Under the pieces are notes generated by a model. That model was not told where the DNA came from. It made no database searches and saw only the letters and a program-made list of their open reading frames with translations. 64,000 nucleotides of DNA from Bacteroidota bacterium (lineage in GTDB: Bacteria > Bacteroidota > Bacteroidia > AKYH767-A > 2013-40CM-41-45): NCBI GenBank assembly GCA_016720655.1, contig JADKKE010000005.1:158696-222695 (forward strand). The letters are read 5' to 3'. A program made the translations under genes and the position numbers. Of the stretch, positions 54,948 through 63,366 are shown in pieces (positions within the stretch are counted from its first letter, which is position 1; every line of letters starts with the position of its first letter).

Positions 54948-55391
54948 TTATTCGATGATTGTGTCTTTAGATTCCTCAACCATGTATTTAACTTGAACAA
55001 TTTGTCTATGACTAAGAATAAACAAGGAAATAATGATAATGGAATAAACCAAAGATCTACTTACCCATGAGTTTCCCATTTCAATAAGGTTATCTTTATA
55101 GCAAGTGTATGCTGTCCAATAGCTTGGGAGGACAAACATTAAGAATAGTATAATGAGGTATAATTTTAAAATGGATAATAAGTTCTTGTTTAGTGTAATT
55201 AAGCAGTACCAGATAATCGCTACAATTGCCAGGGTTATGATTTGAACCCACCAAATTGTTAGTGCATGTTCATAGTGACTTGCAGCTGGAATATATTGAT
55301 AAATAAAATAGGAAAAAGACCAATAAGTATGTGCTCCAACTATTCCTGCAATGAGAACTAAAAACCAATGAGAGTTAAATTTGGATTTCAT
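54948..55391 (-). CDS. Membrane protein of unknown function
   Basis: A 147-residue protein with four hydrophobic segments (WFLVLIAGIVGAHTYWSFSY; IWWVQIITLAIVAIIWYCLI; LLSILKLYLIILFLMFVLPS; SLVYSIIIISLFILS) and short loops. The layout suggests a small integral-membrane protein. The gene is enclosed by the two copies of the promoter-leader repeat (54872 and 55414), 26 bp after one and 24 bp before the other, as expected for a mobile cassette. Function unknown. Confidence 0.6.
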   Translation of the reverse strand: MKSKFNSHWFLVLIAGIVGAHTYWSFSYFIYQYIPAASHYEHALTIWWVQIITLAIVAIIWYCLITLNKNLLSILKLYLIILFLMFVLPSYWTAYTCYKDNLIEMGNSWVSRSLVYSIIIISLFILSHRQIVQVKYMVEESKDTIIE

Positions 55392-55413
55392 GGACTTGAT
55401 TTTTGAAATGGCG

Positions 55414-55467
55414 CATAACGTCCAAGCCTTACCGCCGGGTCATTTGTGGTTTATTCGAAGATACTAA
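55414..55467 (-). repeat. Promoter-leader repeat, copy 3 (module B)
   Basis: On the minus strand TTTAGTATCTTCGAATAAAC leads through CCCGGCGGTAAGGCTTGGAC to GTTATGCGCC, 23 bp before the start at 55391. GTTATGC resembles an attC R' core. The TAG stop of the upstream small membrane-protein remnant lies inside this module. Confidence 0.7.
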
Positions 55468-55675
55468 ATTTTCGCCTGGCTGTAGAATACGTATAAAATG
55501 AGTCCAACAATTATTATGTTGGCAATTAATAAACCCTTCCAGCCCATTCCAAAAGTCGGTAGAAGGGATTTAGTTCGCCTGTAGGGTTTTCAAAAAACCA
55601 CAGGCTTGTCGCATAGAAGTCACAAGCTCTCGCAATGAGAAGACCTCAAATGAAAATGAAATAATTTATTCTCAT
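55464..55675 (-). pseudogene. Small membrane protein remnant
   Basis: ATG 55675 opens MRINYFIFI and meets a TGA. The same frame continues GLLIARACDFYATSLWFFEN PTGELNPFYR; after a one-base shift it gives LPTFGMGWKGLLIANIIIVG LILYVFYSQAKI and a stop at 55464. The combination, a DFY..SLW..ENPTGELNP motif then a GMGW-TM helix, looks like a DUF5658-like small membrane protein. A stop and a frameshift suggest decay or errors. The rest of 55676-55757 is empty. Confidence 0.5.
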
Positions 55676-55757
55676 ATATAGCTCGCTAATTTAATCTAAA
55701 TTATCATTTTCAACTGCCCTGGTGCGGTCAAGGCTGTGTGCTGAAGGCATTTATATT

Positions 55758-56258
55758 TTAACGTTGCAAAGGTAGATCAGAATTATAGCAGTCGCGAAAG
55801 AGTTTCCATTCCCCATCTTCAATTTTCCAGAGTACAATGTATTTCCCTTTGTCAAATAGTTTTCCACCTTTATCGGTAAATGTGAATTCTCCTTCTTCTG
55901 CCAATATCTTTGCATCACCCCACAAACCGGTTGTAACTAAACCTAATGTATTAGCGCCGGCATTCATTACCAATGAATAATGGTTTTGAATCGCTCTTCT
56001 TCCAACGAAAGCAGGTTCATTAGGTTCCATTGATTTTCCGTCAGAAGTGAACATATTTGCCAAACCAATTGAGTCACTTTTGTTGAAGAGTTCAACGAAT
56101 TCAAGATTGGCTTTGTCAATTTCTTTTCTGGCTGTATCTATATTAAAAACTTCACTTTCATTTTCAGTTGCTATATTAGAATTTTCAGCAGAATTGCAGC
56201 TTGCTATTGCTAATAAGCTAAAAAAACTAAGTATGTGAGGAATAAATAATCTTGTCAT
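55758..56258 (-). CDS. DUF4440 (NTF2-like) lipoprotein
   Basis: A 166-residue protein with lipobox LAIASCNSAE. The domain reads IDKANLEFVELFNKSDSIGL ANMFTSDGKSMEPNEPAFVG, FTFTDKGGKLFDKGKYIVLW and KIEDGEWKLFRDCYNSDLP, the DUF4440 variant of the NTF2 fold. Envelope-anchored, role unknown. It starts 46 bp after the attC-like site at 56306 and has a paralogue at 59876. The frame is intact. Confidence 0.8.
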   Translation of the reverse strand: MTRLFIPHILSFFSLLAIASCNSAENSNIATENESEVFNIDTARKEIDKANLEFVELFNKSDSIGLANMFTSDGKSMEPNEPAFVGRRAIQNHYSLVMNAGANTLGLVTTGLWGDAKILAEEGEFTFTDKGGKLFDKGKYIVLWKIEDGEWKLFRDCYNSDLPLQR

Positions 56259-56305
56259 AATTCAGCTTTTAAGGTTTGATTAGTAATTTCTTTTGACAAC
56301 AGTTT

Positions 56306-56433
56306 AGCTAACGTTTTGCAGCTTTGCGTTGGCGGATTAGATGCACGAAACTGTCTGCGCGCACAATGTATATTAAATGCACAACTGTTTATATTCGCAC
56401 TTCCCCCGCCATACAGCGAAAGTGCTGTTAGGC
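56306..56433 (-). repeat. attC-like site 2 (best match to the integron consensus)
   Basis: On the minus strand, GCCTAAC (56427-56433, exact RYYYAAC) opens the site 30 bp after the propeller stop. AAAACGTTAGCT closes it at 56306, 46 bp before the DUF4440 start. Inner arms TATGGCGG and CCGCCAACGC pair. The ~75-nt centre carries CAGACAGTTT and GTGC, shared with the sites at 60495 and 63367. Confidence 0.65.
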
Positions 56434-56463
56434 ACCAAATTTTTTCAGTCCGATGAGGAAATA

Positions 56464-57643
56464 TTATTTGTCCGAATAGTCAATAAATGTTTTTCCGTCA
56501 TAGCGACAGACCGGTATTTCGAGTGCCAAACCAAATATTCCCCTCCTTGTCTTCTACCATACACATAACATGGTTATGGCTCAGGCCATCCTTAGTTGTG
56601 AATAATTTTAACGATTTACCATCAAAATGCCAAAGTCCACCATCCCCACCGTTTTTGATATTGTCGCTTATATGTCCGAACCACAGGTTACCCTTTTTAT
56701 CCTCTATCATGGAAATAAGAGTGTCGCTTTTAATTCCAATTTTTACATTGAGGTTCGAAAATATTTTTCCACTATACGAATAAAGGCCATTAAATGGGCT
56801 GAGAAACAATAAGTCTCCGTTCTTTCTTTCAATAATTGACCGAAAAGAATATGTACTATCAGGTGTAAAGTTAACCAGTGACTTTCCATCATAACGTACA
56901 ATGCCTTCACCTTTACGCCATGCCGAAGCAAGCCATATATTTCCGTTCTTGTCTTGCAGCATAACCGAGATATCTATTAATTGCAGATTCTTGTTATTTA
57001 TCGGACTATTGCTATCGAAAAAACGTCTGAAAAGCGGGCCATCCTTGTCGTTATCTGCAGAGGGGTCATGAATATAAATTCCCTTACTTGTCCCGAACCA
57101 GATTTTTCCCGACTTATCCTGCATGATGCTCCACACAAAATTATCTCCCGACTGAAAAGTGTATGGTAATCTTGTTCGAGTGGAACCACTGATAGTATTC
57201 TGAGGAATTAAAAATAGAGTAAAGTCTTTGCCTTCTGCCTTATCTTTTGACGGTTTGTACCTAATGAGCCCTCTCCTTGTGCCAAACCAGATGTTACTGT
57301 TCTTATCTTCCATGCAACAAAGAATATCATTATGATTCAAATCTTCTTTGAGGAAAAATTAACAAAAGATTTATGAGCAAAATTAGCAAAGGAATTTCCA
57401 TCAAAATAGATGCCATTACCAGCCGTCCCCGAACCAAATATTTCCCTTCTTGTCCTGCAACCCACATTGAACAAACTTAAATTCTTCGGCAAGGTCGGGT
57501 AAGAAATTATTTTTAATAATTTTTGATTGGCCACCCGTGATTTGTTTGTCTTTTGGAGAGCCTGTTTTTACTTGTCCGTTGCAAGATGTGAATGCAAAGA
57601 TTAAGTTGAGAATAATTATCCAGTTGAATAGTTGCCGTGTCAA
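56464..57643 (-). CDS. Propeller-only (Reg_prop repeat) lipoprotein, copy 4, several frameshifts
   Basis: The lipobox LIFAFTSCNGQ lies 20-60 bp after the attC-like site at 57664. No ATG precedes it downstream of that site, so TTG 57643 (TRQLFNWIII) is the likely start. The propeller runs through three frames (GLQDKKGNIWFG; AGNGIYFDGNSFANF; NHNDILCCMEDKNSNIWFGT). Breaks are near 57430 (extra G), 57352 (missing A) and 56490. It ends GKTFIDYSDK at 56464. The SCNGQ lipobox is shared with copies 2 and 3. No output domain. Confidence 0.75.
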
Positions 57644-57663
57644 TGTGCCGTTTTTAAAATTGA

Positions 57664-57796
57664 TGATAACGTTTTGAGGGTTTAAGAAGTTGGGGCTTTC
57701 GGAGCAGAAAACTTTCAGGCTACCACAAATGTTGATGCGAGACAGAATGCTCAATTAACTCCCAAACCCCCAATTTCTGTAAACCCACTGTTAACA
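57664..57796 (-). repeat. attC-like site 3 (long paired arms)
   Basis: On the minus strand TGTTAACAGTGGGTTTACAG continues AAATTGGGG. The other end has CCCCAACTTCTTAAACCC followed by AAAACGTTATC. The two arms pair over about 25 bases with few mismatches around an ~80-nt centre. It lies 97 bp after the methyltransferase stop and directly before the propeller start region, and its sequence would otherwise be translated as an implausible propeller N-terminus. Confidence 0.65.
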
Positions 57797-57892
57797 GTAG
57801 TTGTTTCTGTCAGTTGGTTCTCTAAGTTCCGAGTAGTCAGCTTGCCCGTTGAATAAACTTAATCCAGTTTCCATAATTAATATTTTGGGTCG

Positions 57893-58607
57893 TTAAGTCA
57901 TTGTCAAAAAGGAAGCAAGCTCTTGGTTTAACCAATATTCTACCTGCTCGTAAGTTGTTTCGTTTTTCTCAACCGCTGCAATGATGTTACTCTGTGTCGT
58001 AAAATATAAAGTCAATTGATTTTTATTGAATGTAATAGTGTTCTTAAATTTTTCTTCGGTTACAAAATTGAAATTCCTTGGTGTTAGATTTTCACTTGTC
58101 CATGAGTAAAAATTATTACGTGGCGGTGATGGGAATTTTTTCAAATAAACTCTCTCAAACCAATCGGTGAAATTGTCATTACCAACCATTTTTGCAATAA
58201 AGTAATTGTCGTAGAGCACAAGCCACGATCTACTTTTTAATAGCCGTTGCGTCTCTATTAGGAATTTGTCAATATCGAACCAGTGTATACCTGAACCAAC
58301 TGTAATCAAATCAAAACTATCATCTGCAAAAGGTTGCTCCTCTGCAGAAGCAATGGTGTAATGTATTTTGTCCTGCTCCAAAGCACGGTTCAACATTTCT
58401 TGTGATATATCTGTTCCGTAAACATCAGTTTGCAATGTCTAAAAGTGCTTTGGTTGAAAGTCCTGTTCCGCAAGCAATATCTAATGCTTTATCAAGTTTT
58501 AAATCAAGCTGTAAATATTCTTTGATGTGCTTCAAAGTGTTGCTGTGGAAGTCAGGTCGTCCTCTTGAGTATCGTTCTGCTGCCGTTTTGCGATTAAAGT
58601 AGTTCAT
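57893..58607 (-). CDS. Class I SAM-dependent methyltransferase, frameshifted
   Basis: ATG 58607 opens NRKTAAERYSRGRPDFHSNT, and LDKALDIACGTGLSTKALLD is motif I (SAM site). The frame breaks near 58432; removing one A restores ATDVYGTDISQEMLNRALEQ (motif II), ADDSFDLITVGSGIHWFDID (motif IV) and the C-terminus. HWFD is characteristic of the small-molecule methyltransferases of the UbiE/trans-aconitate type. It is the last of a VOC-DinB-methyltransferase trio in one direction. Confidence 0.85.
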
Positions 58608-58628
58608 TGCATTGCAGTATAATGTTTT

Positions 58629-59121
58629 TCACTTGCTATTAAAGAAATTATAATCTGTGGCAGGTATGTTTTCCGTTATTCCCAATCCTCTTGCTATTGT
58701 AACAACTTGTCCTCTGTGATATGTACTGTGATTGATAACGTGTATAATGTATTCATATCTGCTTAATTTATTTTTCGACCAAGACATATTAAGTTCTATT
58801 TCTTCTGTTAATTCATTATTTGTATATGTCAAAAATAATTTTTCCATATGAACAGACTGATTTTTTAATTCAATTAAATTATTCTTGGCTTGGTTTTCTA
58901 TTACTGACCAATCAAAATTTGAAACATCTTTTGAGCAATGAAAACTGACCAAAATTTTTGTATTCTTAAAATGTGCTGAATAGTAGTATCAATACCGTTG
59001 AAACTTGACGGAATTGTTGGTATAATAGTCCTTCGTCAATAGTTTGCAACCAATCAACTAACTTACTGTTCGCCCACGAATTAAAAGTTGCGTAATTATG
59101 TATTAATTTTTGCAAACTCAT
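58629..59121 (-). CDS. DinB/YfiT-like family protein, two frameshifts
   Basis: ATG 59121 gives LQKLIHNYATFNSWANSKLV DWL. The frame breaks near 59020; adding an A gives IPSSFNGIDTTIQHILRIQK FW. It breaks again near 58940; adding an A gives DVSNFDWSVIENQAKNN. The C-terminal VINHSTYHRGQVVTIARGLG carries the HxxxHR metal-ligand motif of the DinB four-helix fold; an early His is in QHI. These are likely thiol-dependent transferases or metal-binding proteins of unknown substrate. It is 21 bp upstream of the methyltransferase. Confidence 0.8.
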
Positions 59122-59143
59122 ATTGTTTATTTTCTTAGTTCAT

Positions 59144-59530
59144 TTATTTAATCCTCCAAGGCGGATTTTTCCTGTTATCTCCGGCGTAATATAGAATGAG
59201 CTGATTGCCATCAAGGTCTTTCAATCTTGCTTCCTGCCACATCCAAGGTTTCTCGTTTGGCATTTCTTCCACTTCTATTTTTTGTTGCATTAGTTGATTG
59301 ACGAATAAATCCAATTCTTTTACTTCAAAATAAATCCAAATACTATTCTCCACTGAAGATAGTTTTTCAACTTTGTGTAACGAGAAAGTAGCATCACCGT
59401 CAGGACATTCAAATCTTGCATAGTGAGGCAAAGATTTTACAATCAGTTTTAATCCTAATATTTCATAGAATTGAATGGATTTTTCTATGTCAAAAACAGG
59501 AATTGTAATTTGATTTAAGTTCAGTTTCAT
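59144..59530 (-). CDS. VOC family (glyoxalase-like) protein
   Basis: A complete 128-residue VOC protein. LNQITIPVFDIEKSIQFYEI LGLKL is the first module and ENSIWIYFEVKELDLFVNQL / QEARLKDLDGNQLILYYAGD the second. A Glu in LILYYAGD-type position is not obvious, so metal binding is uncertain. First gene of the VOC-DinB-methyltransferase trio (22 bp to DinB). The frame is intact. Confidence 0.85.
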   Translation of the reverse strand: MKLNLNQITIPVFDIEKSIQFYEILGLKLIVKSLPHYARFECPDGDATFSLHKVEKLSSVENSIWIYFEVKELDLFVNQLMQQKIEVEEMPNEKPWMWQEARLKDLDGNQLILYYAGDNRKNPPWRIK

Positions 59531-59537
59531 CTTTTTG

Positions 59538-59681
59538 CTACGAGTTGAAATGCTTCTGCTCTATGGTTGTTAATACTGAATTACTTTCCCTGAAAAAAGG
59601 ATTTAGCAGATGCGTAAATTCCTTTTGGTTTGCTACTGTACTCCAGTATTCGGTTTGGTTATTAATGTCCACTGATGCCAT
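59538..59681 (-). CDS. 47-residue N-terminal fragment of a SAM methyltransferase
   Basis: ATG 59681 to TAG 59538 encodes MASVDINNQTEYWSTVANQK EFTHLLNPFFRE and ends about 15 residues later. The (T/R)EYW..VA..K.FTHxLN motif is the standard N-terminus of a methyltransferase group, just before the SAM-binding motif, which is missing. The fragment stops 7 bp before the VOC gene. It is best read as a truncated relic. Confidence 0.45.
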   Translation of the reverse strand: MASVDINNQTEYWSTVANQKEFTHLLNPFFRESNSVLTTIEQKHFNS

Positions 59682-59732
59682 TGTTTGTCAGATTTATCTC
59701 CAAAGGTCTGAATACATAGTTCTCTATTGTCC

Positions 59733-59757
59733 ACCTGACACAAAACCGCTGTTATGC
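59733..59757 (-). repeat. attC-like half-site
   Basis: The minus strand reads GCATAACAGCGGTTTTGTGT then CAGG, matching the opening arm of the sites at 57664 and 60495 (xxATAACAGnGGGTTT). No matching closing arm was found downstream; the methyltransferase remnant lies there instead. It may have been truncated by a deletion. Confidence 0.45.
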
Positions 59758-59875
59758 GTCCGTGCTACTGCCCATTCGGAATTCGTCAACCCGAAGTTCG
59801 CACAATCGCTAATTAAAAGTTTCTTCATCATTCGTCTATTGTTGTCAGGCTAACAATACTATCTAACGCAAATAT

Positions 59876-60376
59876 TTATTTTGTAGGCGCTGCAGGCAAA
59901 CTGGTATTCCATATATTGCTATATATTTTCCAATCGCCGTTTTCCTTTTTCCAAATATTTATATATTTTCCTTTGTCAATTATATCATTTTCGCCATATC
60001 GTAAATAATATTTGCCTTCATCGATGAGGTAATCTTGATTACCATAAAAAGAAGTGGATTCTTCGCTAAATTCCTTTATTCCGTAATTAACCCATTCTGA
60101 ATTAACCGCCGAAATAGCAGCCAGTCCGGTCACAACATCGGAATTTGGTGGATACGCTCTTGCATCTTGTGTGAAAATCTGATTCAGATAAGCGGTGTCT
60201 TTTGTAATATGTGCTTGTGTAAACTTGTTAGTTTTTTCATCAATAATTTTTTTCATCGCTATTGAATCAAATATAACTCCACTATTTTTATTAGTGTCTT
60301 TTGAAGCATTGTTACCGCAACCAGTAGTTAATACTGTACATATGATTGCCAGAAAATAAATTGAAACTTGTTTCAT
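59876..60376 (-). CDS. DUF4440 (NTF2-like) lipoprotein
   Basis: A 166-residue protein with lipobox LTTGCGNN. IDEKTNKFTQAHITKDTAYL, NQIFTQDARAYPPNSDVVTG, LIDEGKYYLRYGENDIIDKG and NIWKKENGDWKIYSNIWNTS give a complete DUF4440 domain, related to the gene at 55758. It starts about 120 bp after an attC-like site and is followed by a half-site, so it fits a single-gene cassette. Function unknown. Confidence 0.8.
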   Translation of the reverse strand: MKQVSIYFLAIICTVLTTGCGNNASKDTNKNSGVIFDSIAMKKIIDEKTNKFTQAHITKDTAYLNQIFTQDARAYPPNSDVVTGLAAISAVNSEWVNYGIKEFSEESTSFYGNQDYLIDEGKYYLRYGENDIIDKGKYINIWKKENGDWKIYSNIWNTSLPAAPTK

Positions 60377-60494
60377 TTATTTAGTTTATAATTTTGCCTA
60401 CTCTATCCGCTTTCGGCATCCCCGTTTATATTTAGTTTGCCAAGGTTAATTTCTTGAATTAGGTCATTGAATTTGCGGTGTTGCCATGCTTGAT

Positions 60495-60623
60495 GCACAA
60501 TGGTTTGGCGATTGGCGAAGTGGATTACGAAGCACAAAACTGTCTGCCAGCACTGCACTTGATACGAAGCACAAATGTTCATTTGACCACTGAACCGCCA
60601 ATTTCTTAAACCCACTGTTATAC
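60495..60623 (-). repeat. attC-like site 4
   Basis: The minus strand opens GTATAACAGTGGGTTTAAGA continuing AATTGGCGG and closes CGCCAATCGCCAAACCATTG. The closing core GTTA is altered to CATTG, so the end is degenerate. The centre holds TTGTGCTTCGTATCAAGT (minus strand, 60557-60574), identical to 18 bases in the site at 63367, and GCAGACAGTTTTGTGC. Confidence 0.6.
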
Positions 60624-60699
60624 GCAGCCAAGCAGTTCGTTCGGAGCACAACTGTTTGAGGTTCGCACCACAGGTAATTAGAATTGGGATTCTCTCTTG

Positions 60700-61302
60700 T
60701 CATAATTTGAATACTACACATTTATATTCTTCAATCAATTTGTCAATAAAAAGGGGATGTAATTTTTCGGGATTAGTCGTAACCAAGAATTCCAGTACTT
60801 TAGTTTTTAAAGGTAATCCCATTTTGTCTTTGCAGTAAATGAGTTCCACTTTATAAATGTAATATTTGCCACGATTCATTTTAAAGTCGGTAAAGTTCTC
60901 ATATAATGAGTCAAGAGTTTTATAGGTGGATGATTCTGTAAAAAACGCGCTTGGCTTTATCTCAAGTTTTTTAAATGATTTGTTTGACTTGTTTCTAAAC
61001 CCAAAAGTGCTGTCTGTTAAACTATATTCTAACTCTTGGTTGAATGTAATGTCATGAAAACCGTTATTGTAACCGCAAGTTGAGTTGCAATGTCCACTGG
61101 AGATAATTACTTTTTGAGGAAGTTCAGCAATCGGTGAACTGATTTGTGCAGCTACAACTGAAAATATAGAAAGATTAACAAGAAAGAAAAGTAATTTCAG
61201 ATAAGATGCGAACTTTTCCAACGATGCTATGAAACTAGGAATAGGTAGAAGTCCGAAAGCAACTGTTGCAATTATAAATGTCCTTTTATTATAATTTTTC
61301 AT
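60700..61302 (-). CDS. Membrane-anchored protein of unknown function
   Basis: A 200-residue protein with an N-terminal double hydrophobic stretch (FIIATVAFGLLPIPSF; LKLLFFLVNLSIFSVVAA). The soluble part has ISSGHCNSTCGYNNGFHDIT, with a CNSTC pair, and KYYIYKVELIYCKDKMGLPL. No family recognised. The stop is 76 bp before the attC-like site. The frame is intact. Confidence 0.6.
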   Translation of the reverse strand: MKNYNKRTFIIATVAFGLLPIPSFIASLEKFASYLKLLFFLVNLSIFSVVAAQISSPIAELPQKVIISSGHCNSTCGYNNGFHDITFNQELEYSLTDSTFGFRNKSNKSFKKLEIKPSAFFTESSTYKTLDSLYENFTDFKMNRGKYYIYKVELIYCKDKMGLPLKTKVLEFLVTTNPEKLHPLFIDKLIEEYKCVVFKL

Positions 61303-61321
61303 TTAGTGTCAGCATTTCCAT

Positions 61322-61450
61322 TTATGTCAAAGAATCTAATTCTTTGTTATGCTTTTCTATTTGCTCAAGCAATCGTTTGGCCTCTGCACTATTTTTAAAT
61401 GCATCAGAGTTGGGGTTTTTGTTTCGTTTTAAAAAGTCAAAGAGTCCCAC
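61322..61450 (-). CDS. 42-residue protein with GTG start
   Basis: GTG at 61450 begins (M)GLFDFLKRNKNPNSDAFKNS and ends HNKELDSLT at 61322. The GLFDFLK opening is a common N-terminus of small amphipathic proteins in Bacteroidota, and the remainder is a single charged helix. It is 20 bp upstream of the 60700 gene's start. A small real gene is plausible. Confidence 0.45.
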   Translation of the reverse strand: MGLFDFLKRNKNPNSDAFKNSAEAKRLLEQIEKHNKELDSLT

Positions 61451-61516
61451 AGTTGTAGTTTTTTGTATTTGTCAAAGTTAATTTATTGCCGAATGGCTCA
61501 AGTTAGCACTGCTGAT

Positions 61517-61999
61517 TCAAATCCTGTCAAACATTGACTTGTCAATTATTTCCTTTAATTCGTTTTTGTCATCGTCACTAAGCCCTAAGACAAAGCTATT
61601 CATAATCTCAATGGCGTCTAAAATCTCTAATCTTGATTTGATAAACCCTTTCTTCTTAATTCTATTATAAAGTTTAATCTTCTTATCAATAAAAGCAACA
61701 CCATCTTCACCCATTTTTTCTTTTAGAAAATTTAACGCACTAAGTTGTTCATCTTTTGTAAGCGAATTTTTTCCAATTATCAAGTTGTTAATTATGTTGT
61801 CAAATATCCTCATTCGTCTTAAACTCCCGCTTTTTATTCGCTCCTCCAACTCTCTGTTTGAAGCTTCTCTATAAGGGAAAATTTTATCAATTTTATTCAC
61901 TTCTAAAAACTCCATAAAATAATTGGCTCGCCTCACTAAAAATTCAAATTCATGATTCTTTGTTGCATAATTTTTCCAGACCTGGTTAGTATTAGTCAT
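61517..61999 (-). CDS. Helical protein of unknown function
   Basis: A 160-residue, highly charged, all-helical protein (RRANYFMEFLEVNKIDKIFP YREASN; LSALNFLKEKMGEDGVAFID; LSDDDKNELKEIIDKSMF). No signal peptide, no recognised domain. Its start overlaps the stop of the upstream lipoprotein by one base (TAATG), so the two are translationally coupled. The frame is intact. Confidence 0.55.
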   Translation of the reverse strand: MTNTNQVWKNYATKNHEFEFLVRRANYFMEFLEVNKIDKIFPYREASNRELEERIKSGSLRRMRIFDNIINNLIIGKNSLTKDEQLSALNFLKEKMGEDGVAFIDKKIKLYNRIKKKGFIKSRLEILDAIEIMNSFVLGLSDDDKNELKEIIDKSMFDRI

Positions 62000-62371
62000 T
62001 ACTTGAATTGATAATCATATTGATATTTCTTGTCCAATTTAAAAAACTGTCCGCTTGAACCTGAACCAAAAACTTTTCCATTTGTGCTTAATCTAATTGT
62101 TTTGTCGCTACATATAATCAGTATTTCATCCCACTTTGCGCCTTTCCAAAGTCCGTCAATTTCGGCTTTGTTAAGGTCTGTGACAAAAGTTTTTATTGAG
62201 TCCTTGTCAGAAATTAGTTTTGTTAAGTTTTGGTCAGCACGGTGGATTGTAATAGATATTTCCTTTACTGTTTCGTGATTTATCATCCTCTTAACTTCGA
62301 AAGGTCTTGCTGGTCATACAACTACCAAAAGAAATAATTGTCAGAAGTAATACGATTAAAAGTTTGTTCAT
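61999..62371 (-). CDS. Small lipoprotein, frameshifted
   Basis: ATG 62371 gives the lipoprotein signal LLIVLLLTIISFGSCMTSKT and stops at 62291. One frame over, EVKRMINHETVKEISITIHR continues through KWDEILIICSDKTIRLSTNG to the end at 61999. Joining needs one base change near 62305. Without it the second part, starting MINHETV, would be an improbable leaderless protein. Function unknown. Confidence 0.6.
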
Positions 62372-62395
62372 TGGTCGTCTGTTTAAGTTCTTAAT

Positions 62396-63305
62396 TTAAT
62401 CTCTGCACCACACATCATTTACTTTGTTAGTTGTCGTGTCAAATTGCACTGACATAAAGAATAACCAAGTTCCACCCAAACCTAACGGTCCAACTTTTAA
62501 TCCCAAGTCAACCTCATAAACTAAAGGTGATGTCGTATCACTTGCAGTTGGGCTACCTAATAATTGTAGAACATCTGATTTTGATTTACCAATCAAGATG
62601 CTGTCTGAAATCATTTTGTCAACCATTGCACCTCTTATTTTCCTGTCACCACTTGACCACTTTGCTTTGTCAAAATTGATAACTGCACCTTTGAAATATT
62701 TTCTTATCCAAACTTCTCCGCCCTTGTTCTTGTATGCAATTAGTCCTTCTTTTTTTGACCAGTAAATTTCTGAAACATCAGTTCAATCTTTATTCGTTCG
62801 GGATAACTGTGTTTAATCAAGTAGTAATTCCAAATTTTTCTACTGTTGAACTCAACTGTGTCGGTTTGAAGTTCACCTATAATTGAATCGTTACTTGAGT
62901 AAAATCCTTTAAAGCTAAAACTAAACTCAAGCTGTTTTGGTTTTGGCGACTTTGTTATGGTGAACAAACTCTGATAGTCAATTTTAGTTTTTGAATTTGT
63001 TGTTGAAGTTCCATGCCAATTGTCAATTGGAAGATGTTTAATAAGAATCGATAAATTATTTGTTGGTCTTGGTTGGATAAACATTCCACATCCATTAACC
63101 TGTTCCGAAAGAGTATCAATAATTAATATCGTGTCCATGTCATGTAAGTTGCTTTCATAATAAATAGTATCACCCACATGCAATGAAGAAGAAATTCTAA
63201 CTCCTCACTTGTGAAGTCAAAGTCCTTTTGTTCAGAACAGCAAGCTAGAAAAAGCACAGTCAAAAGTGTGAATACTATATAAGTTGTCTTGCTGTTATTT
63301 TTCAT
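62396..63305 (-). CDS. Lipoprotein of about 300 residues, two frameshifts
   Basis: ATG 63305 gives the lipobox LTVLFLACCSEQ. The frame breaks near 63185; adding one T gives LHVGDTIYYESNLHDMDTIL and then a long beta-rich domain (LEFSFSFKGFYSSNDSIIGE). It breaks again near 62778; adding an A gives TDVSEIYWSKKEGLIAYKNK. The C-terminal ~75 residues (ISDSILIGKSKSDVLQLLGS P ... VQFDTTTNKVNDVWCRD) resemble the SmpA/BamE-type repeat seen in small lipoproteins. Start lies 60 bp after the attC-like site. Confidence 0.65.
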
Positions 63306-63366
63306 TGTGGTTGTCACTGTTTGTTTCTTGCAGTAATTTAGATTTAGCAGTGTCGCCAATTGGTTG

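Noticed and set aside
60403..60721. Two minus-strand frames of 82-85 codons over 60403-60721
   Set aside because: They are translations of the attC-like repeat (for example CFVIHFANRQ from the shared centre), not proteins.
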